Source: an uncultured Clostridia bacterium
GTDB lineage: Bacteria; Bacillota; Clostridia; TANB77; CAG-508
DNA: 39,048 bases
Assembly: GCA_944389395.1 (NCBI GenBank)
Contig: CALXME010000012.1
Span: 1 to 39,048 of the forward strand
Reading direction: 5' to 3'
In this document: positions 35,459 to 39,048 of the stretch, one piece after another
Position numbering within the stretch: position 1 is the stretch's first letter
Layout of the letters: the number at the start of each line of letters is the position of its first letter
Program-made: the position numbers and the translations under genes
The notes under the pieces: model-generated
The model's database searches: none
What the model was told of the DNA's origin: nothing
The model's input: only the letters and a program-made list of their open reading frames with translations

Positions 35459-35750
35459 TGTCATCACCATCTTTTTTGTAATTGTAAATATCTAAAAAAT
35501 CACTTTGCATTTTTGTTATTTTCTCTTTTATTTCTTCGTCATTTAGATACGGAAATTCATTTTTTAATTCTACAATTCCTGTATAAATTTTATAAATATT
35601 CTCATCTGGTATTGCATAAATTTCTTGTTGTAATCCACATTTTCTTAAATATGCTGACAAATTCAATCCACTTTTTTTAGCATTTCTTTTTAATTTTTTC
35701 TTTTCATTTTCATTTACTCTAACATTAATTCCTATTGTTCTATTTCTCAT
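35430..35750 (-). CDS. MobC-like relaxosome accessory protein
   Basis: 106 aa. The N-terminus RTIGINVRVNENEKKKLKRN and SGLNLSAYLRKCGL are the ribbon-helix-helix pattern of MobC/NikA-type proteins. It binds near oriT, bends DNA and helps the relaxase. It overlaps the relaxase start and lies just downstream of the hairpin-rich putative oriT, the usual order. It is read from 35750, behind a modest GGAAGTGAAAAATT. Confidence 0.82.
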   Translation of the reverse strand: MRNRTIGINVRVNENEKKKLKRNAKKSGLNLSAYLRKCGLQQEIYAIPDENIYKIYTGIVELKNEFPYLNDEEIKEKITKMQSDFLDIYNYKKDGDDNGDNKNMGD

Positions 35751-35866
35751 AATTTTTCACTTCCTATCTTTAGAAAATTTTATTTTATCTTCAATAAAAT
35801 CTTTGTTTTATTTTTGCTTTTTTTGTTCAGTTTCTATTTCTTTTTTAGTTTTCCAGTAGGGGTTAT

Positions 35867-35945
35867 AGGGGAAGATTTTCCCCTTTCAGCGTAAGCTGTC
35901 GGTTTTGTGGCAACACAAAACCTATGCTCGCTACACTTATAGACA
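35867..35945. other. Putative oriT: three clustered hairpins
   Basis: The intergenic stretch is more GC-rich than its surroundings. It contains AGGGGAA/TTCCCCT (35867-35884), CAGC/GCTG (35887-35898), and a perfect 9-bp stem GGTTTTGTG-GCAA-CACAAAACC (35901-35922). CTATGCTCGCTAC follows. Its place between tnpV and mobC-relaxase is where oriT of Tn4451-like elements is expected. The nic site is not identified. Confidence 0.6.
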
Positions 35946-35991
35946 TTAAATTTGTATATACATTTGTCTTTTCACTCCTACTAGCAATTTC

Positions 35992-36384
35992 TTATACATA
36001 AATTAATTCATTTAATACAATTTCTTCTGCTGTATTTCTAAAATTATTCATCATTCCTACCCAATAAAGTTGGTCAGTATTTTTCATTTCTTCTGTTAAA
36101 TGATTTTTTTCTTTTAATTGCTCTATTATAACTTCAACTCTTTGTAATGCTGTTTCTTGAATTTCTTTTAAATGTTTATTTAATGTTCCATTTATAAACA
36201 TTATTGTATATTCTGCTTTTCTATTTTCTTTTAAAAATTTTAATCTTGCTCTACCATATTTATTTAAAATTATTTTTTCTTCTTTCTTTAAAATTAAATT
36301 AGGCATATAGTAATCTCCAACTAAACTATATTCAATTCCAGTTTTTTCATCAATATAACTTTTTCTTAATTCTTTATTCTCCAT
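35992..36384 (-). CDS. TnpV-family transposon protein
   Basis: About 130 aa from the ATG at 36384, behind GGAGGAATTGAAA. The start 15 bp earlier lacks a site. YIDEKTGIEYSLVGDYYMPNL, followed by GRARLKFLKENRKAEYTIMFINGTLNKHL, is the TnpV pattern. TnpV is found next to TnpX-type large serine recombinases in Tn4451/Tn4453-like elements. It is not needed for excision in the studied cases and its role is unknown. It lies 26 bp downstream of the recombinase. Confidence 0.82.
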   Translation of the reverse strand: MENKELRKSYIDEKTGIEYSLVGDYYMPNLILKKEEKIILNKYGRARLKFLKENRKAEYTIMFINGTLNKHLKEIQETALQRVEVIIEQLKEKNHLTEEMKNTDQLYWVGMMNNFRNTAEEIVLNELIYV

Positions 36385-36409
36385 TTTCAATTCCTCCAAT
36401 ATATAATTT

Positions 36410-37714
36410 TTAACTAACCTTTACTTTTTCTTTTTCCTTTACTCTAATTGCTCCTACAATTCTATTTGCTTTTTTCTGTGGATATTTTTTATCATCTGTA
36501 ACTAATTCTACTAATTTAAAAAGTTTTTCTCCATTATCATTTGTTTCATCTATTGTAAGATACTTTTTCTGGTATCCTTTCTTTTGTTCATCTAATCTTG
36601 CCACCTCATAATAAGATACTTCGTAATATTCATTTAATCGGTTAATATATTCTTGTAGCTCTTGCTTGTCCATCATAATTGTTGTTCTAACATCTTTATC
36701 TTTTTCATCTGAAATAGTCATATCAAACATTCCATTTTGCATTAGTTTATATATTTGCTCTATAAAAGTATTTCTTAATTTTATATTTACTAAGTTGTAA
36801 TTACCTTTTTCATCTTTTTCAATGGTTAAACTCTCTAAAAACTTTGAGATAAATTCCTGTTTTTCTTCTTTGGTTTTGCTTTTCCATTCTGCCATAAGCA
36901 TATCGTAAAATTTATTTGAACAAATTAATTTTTCTTTTTCTACATCTCTATCTGCCATTAAATGTTGTGGATTAAATGTTTGCTTATTTATATCAATACT
37001 TTCTATTCTTTTTTGTTCTAATAATGTTAGCTTTTCATCAATTACTCTATATTCTCCAGAAAATTCTTCTACATCAACAATACCTTTTACATAAGCATCT
37101 TTTATTCTGTTTTTTTGACTTTGTAATGAAGAAATTTCTTTATCTAGTTTTGCTGTATTTCGTTCTTTCTTATCCGCTAAAACAGGATAAAAATATTTCT
37201 TTACTGTCATATCGTATTCAATTAAATCCATTATAAATGGCATAACTAAATTTTCAATTAAATCCTCTCGTAAATAAATTTTACATTCATTGCAATGATA
37301 ATACATATATTTTTTCTTTTTACCACCTGAGCCTTTGCATTGCATAACTTTGCCACATTTAGGACATATCATCTTTTGCATAAAGATATATACCCTGTCT
37401 CTACAAAAAGCTCTTTGATTCTTTTCTTTTTGTATTTGCACATCTTCAAACATTGCTCTTGAAATAATTGGCTCAACAACATTCATATAGACAACTGTTT
37501 CTTTTTCCTGAATATTTTTATATTTCTCGAAATCTCCTATATAAATCTTATTACTTATTATTTTAGCAATGGTTGTATCTTTCCACTTCTTATTTGTTTG
37601 TGTAGGTATACCTTCATTATTTAAAATATTTGCTATTGTTTGATAACTCTTCCCCTCTAAATACATATTAAATATTCTTATAACTAAATCTTTTGTAGTT
37701 TCATCTATTACCAT
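36410..37714 (-). pseudogene. Large serine recombinase, C-terminal part (recombinase and zinc-ribbon domains)
   Basis: 434 aa. It begins within the DNA-binding recombinase domain (VIDETTKDLVIRIFNMYLEGKSYQTIANIL). A zinc ribbon follows (MICPKCGKVMQCKGSG ... YHCNEC), then a long coiled-coil and a C-terminal tail with poorly conserved residues. These are typical of TnpX-like large serine integrases. It is out of frame with the catalytic part upstream. The real junction reads [16 protein letters not shown] in this frame. It has no catalytic Ser, so alone it cannot recombine DNA. It needs frameshifting or a corrected sequence to act. Confidence 0.82.
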
Positions 37715-37718
37715 TTTC

Positions 37719-38306
<588 letters not shown>

Positions 38307-38328
38307 TCATTATATGCATAACGCAAAA

Positions 38329-38368
38329 AAAGTGCCACATAGCATATTTGTTTAGCTATTGACACTTT
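38329..38368 (-). terminator. Terminator-like hairpin
   Basis: AAAGTG (38329-38334) pairs with CACTTT (38363-38368), with an imperfect inner stem (ATAGC/GCTAT). On the minus strand a T-run follows. It could end the 38477 gene. Confidence 0.45.
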
Positions 38369-38476
38369 AAAATTTTTATTTATTGTTTTAACTATCTCTA
38401 TTTTTCTTTTATACATAATTAATAAATCAATATAGTACAATTTTTAAAAACTCTAAAATATCAATGCTTTGACTTG

Positions 38477-38779
<303 letters not shown>

Positions 38780-38787
38780 TCAAAAAA

Positions 38788-38811
38788 AAACCGTTTCTTT
38801 TGAAACGGTTT
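38788..38811 (-). terminator. Terminator of the tRNA-Asn transcript
   Basis: AAACCGTTTC (38788-38797) and GAAACGGTTT (38802-38811) with a TTTT loop. A run of T follows on the minus strand. It is about 85 bp past the tRNA end. Confidence 0.75.
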
Positions 38812-38893
38812 CAGTTTTTGTGTTCATCTAACTTTTGTAATCTTGAAATTAAGTTTTATCAAGGTTTTCAAAAAGTTCGACGAAAACTCTTAT

Positions 38894-38934
38894 TGGCTCC
38901 TCTTGTTGGACTCGAACCAACGACCTATCGGTTA
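38894..38934 (-). tRNA. tRNA-Asn, 3' exon (gene split by a group I intron)
   Basis: The minus-strand 41 nt match canonical tRNA positions 36-76 exactly: U36-A37-A38, anticodon stem CCGAT, variable AGGTC, T-arm GTTGG-TTCGAGT-CCAAC, acceptor AAGAGGA, G73 and CCA. The TAACCGAT-GGTCG segment, G73 and a required TCCTCTT 5' acceptor strand point to tRNA-Asn(GUU). The sequence just upstream is not tRNA-like. It fits the end of a group I intron. The 5' exon is beyond the window. Confidence 0.85.
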
Positions 38935-39048
38935 CTGCACTACACTAACTTTCATTAGCATTAGATTTCTCTAATTTGTAGTCTGGACTTTCTCTTTACC
39001 ATATCTTTCGACTTAGGTAGGTGGTGTAAAGTCTCTACACATAGCTTT
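38935..39048 (-). ncRNA. Group I intron (IC3-like), 3' half
   Basis: Read on the minus strand, the segment GTGTAGAGACT...CTACC...GGTAAAGAGAAAGTCC (39040-38985) closely resembles the P7/P3/P8 core of the cyanobacterial tRNA-Leu intron as I remember it. Next, ACTACA/TGTAGT encloses two hairpins, ATTAGA-GAAA-TCTAAT and CTAAT-GAAA-GTTAG, a P9-type domain with two GNRA loops. The last base is G (38935), the expected omega-G, followed by exon U36. The 5' half of the intron lies outside the window. No intron ORF is seen in this half. Confidence 0.8.

Noticed and set aside
38935..39048. RNase P RNA, from the GAGAAAGTCC segment
   Set aside because: The segment resembles GAGGAAAGTCC of RNase P, but the order of surrounding elements, the double GAAA-loop P9 domain and the exact tRNA 3' exon next to it fit a group I intron much better.

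Overview
The window is very AT-rich with compact, mostly minus-strand genes and strong AGGAGG-type ribosome binding sites. It carries spoIIM, a CadC-type regulator, YlmH-like, Dps-like and MEP-pathway genes. This points to a low-GC Firmicute of the class Clostridia, probably an uncultured gut commensal from a spore-forming lineage. No species assignment is attempted.

Positions 1-22.3 kb are mostly a housekeeping chromosome. In order: rlmN (running off the left edge), a PIN-domain gene, a hydrolase/acyltransferase/DUF6320 operon, a pilin-like leucine-rich repeat protein, xerD and spoIIM, an EndoQ-type PHP nuclease, an HD-like gene, the plus-strand tsaE-tsaB-rimI operon, dxs-ylmH, enolase (frameshifted), recN, a Dps-like ferritin, a small four-helix protein, tRNA-Ser(GGA), and a cadC-cadA metal-efflux operon. 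A repeat family built on a TGGCATTGGTTCCAGGT core extends the end of rlmN and forms a perfect 34-bp inverted repeat near 9.77 kb.

Positions 22.3-29.2 kb form an accessory region of small metabolic enzymes (Nudix, metallophosphoesterase, cupin, flavodoxin-like, HAD, HD, DUF5680, HNH). It contains a 5-kb-spaced duplication of a cupin-flavodoxin pair and at least five gene remnants: a flavodoxin with its N-terminus deleted, a truncated IMPase, an internally deleted DUF84 NTPase, a 33-codon HAD start and a NIF3-like tail.

Positions 29.2-38.4 kb are a Tn4451-like integrative mobilizable element. It has a large serine recombinase (frameshifted), TnpV, a hairpin-rich putative oriT, MobC and a MOBP relaxase. 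The cargo is a DUF1016/YhcG PD-(D/E)XK nuclease plus a 1206-aa YobI-like P-loop NTPase, a candidate defence pair. The cargo is bracketed by direct repeats of the last ~200 bp of the relaxase locus, which suggests modular cargo gain at the relaxase 3' end.

At the right edge, the 3' exon of tRNA-Asn is preceded by the 3' half of a group I intron that interrupts the anticodon between positions 35 and 36. This is the most striking single feature of the window.
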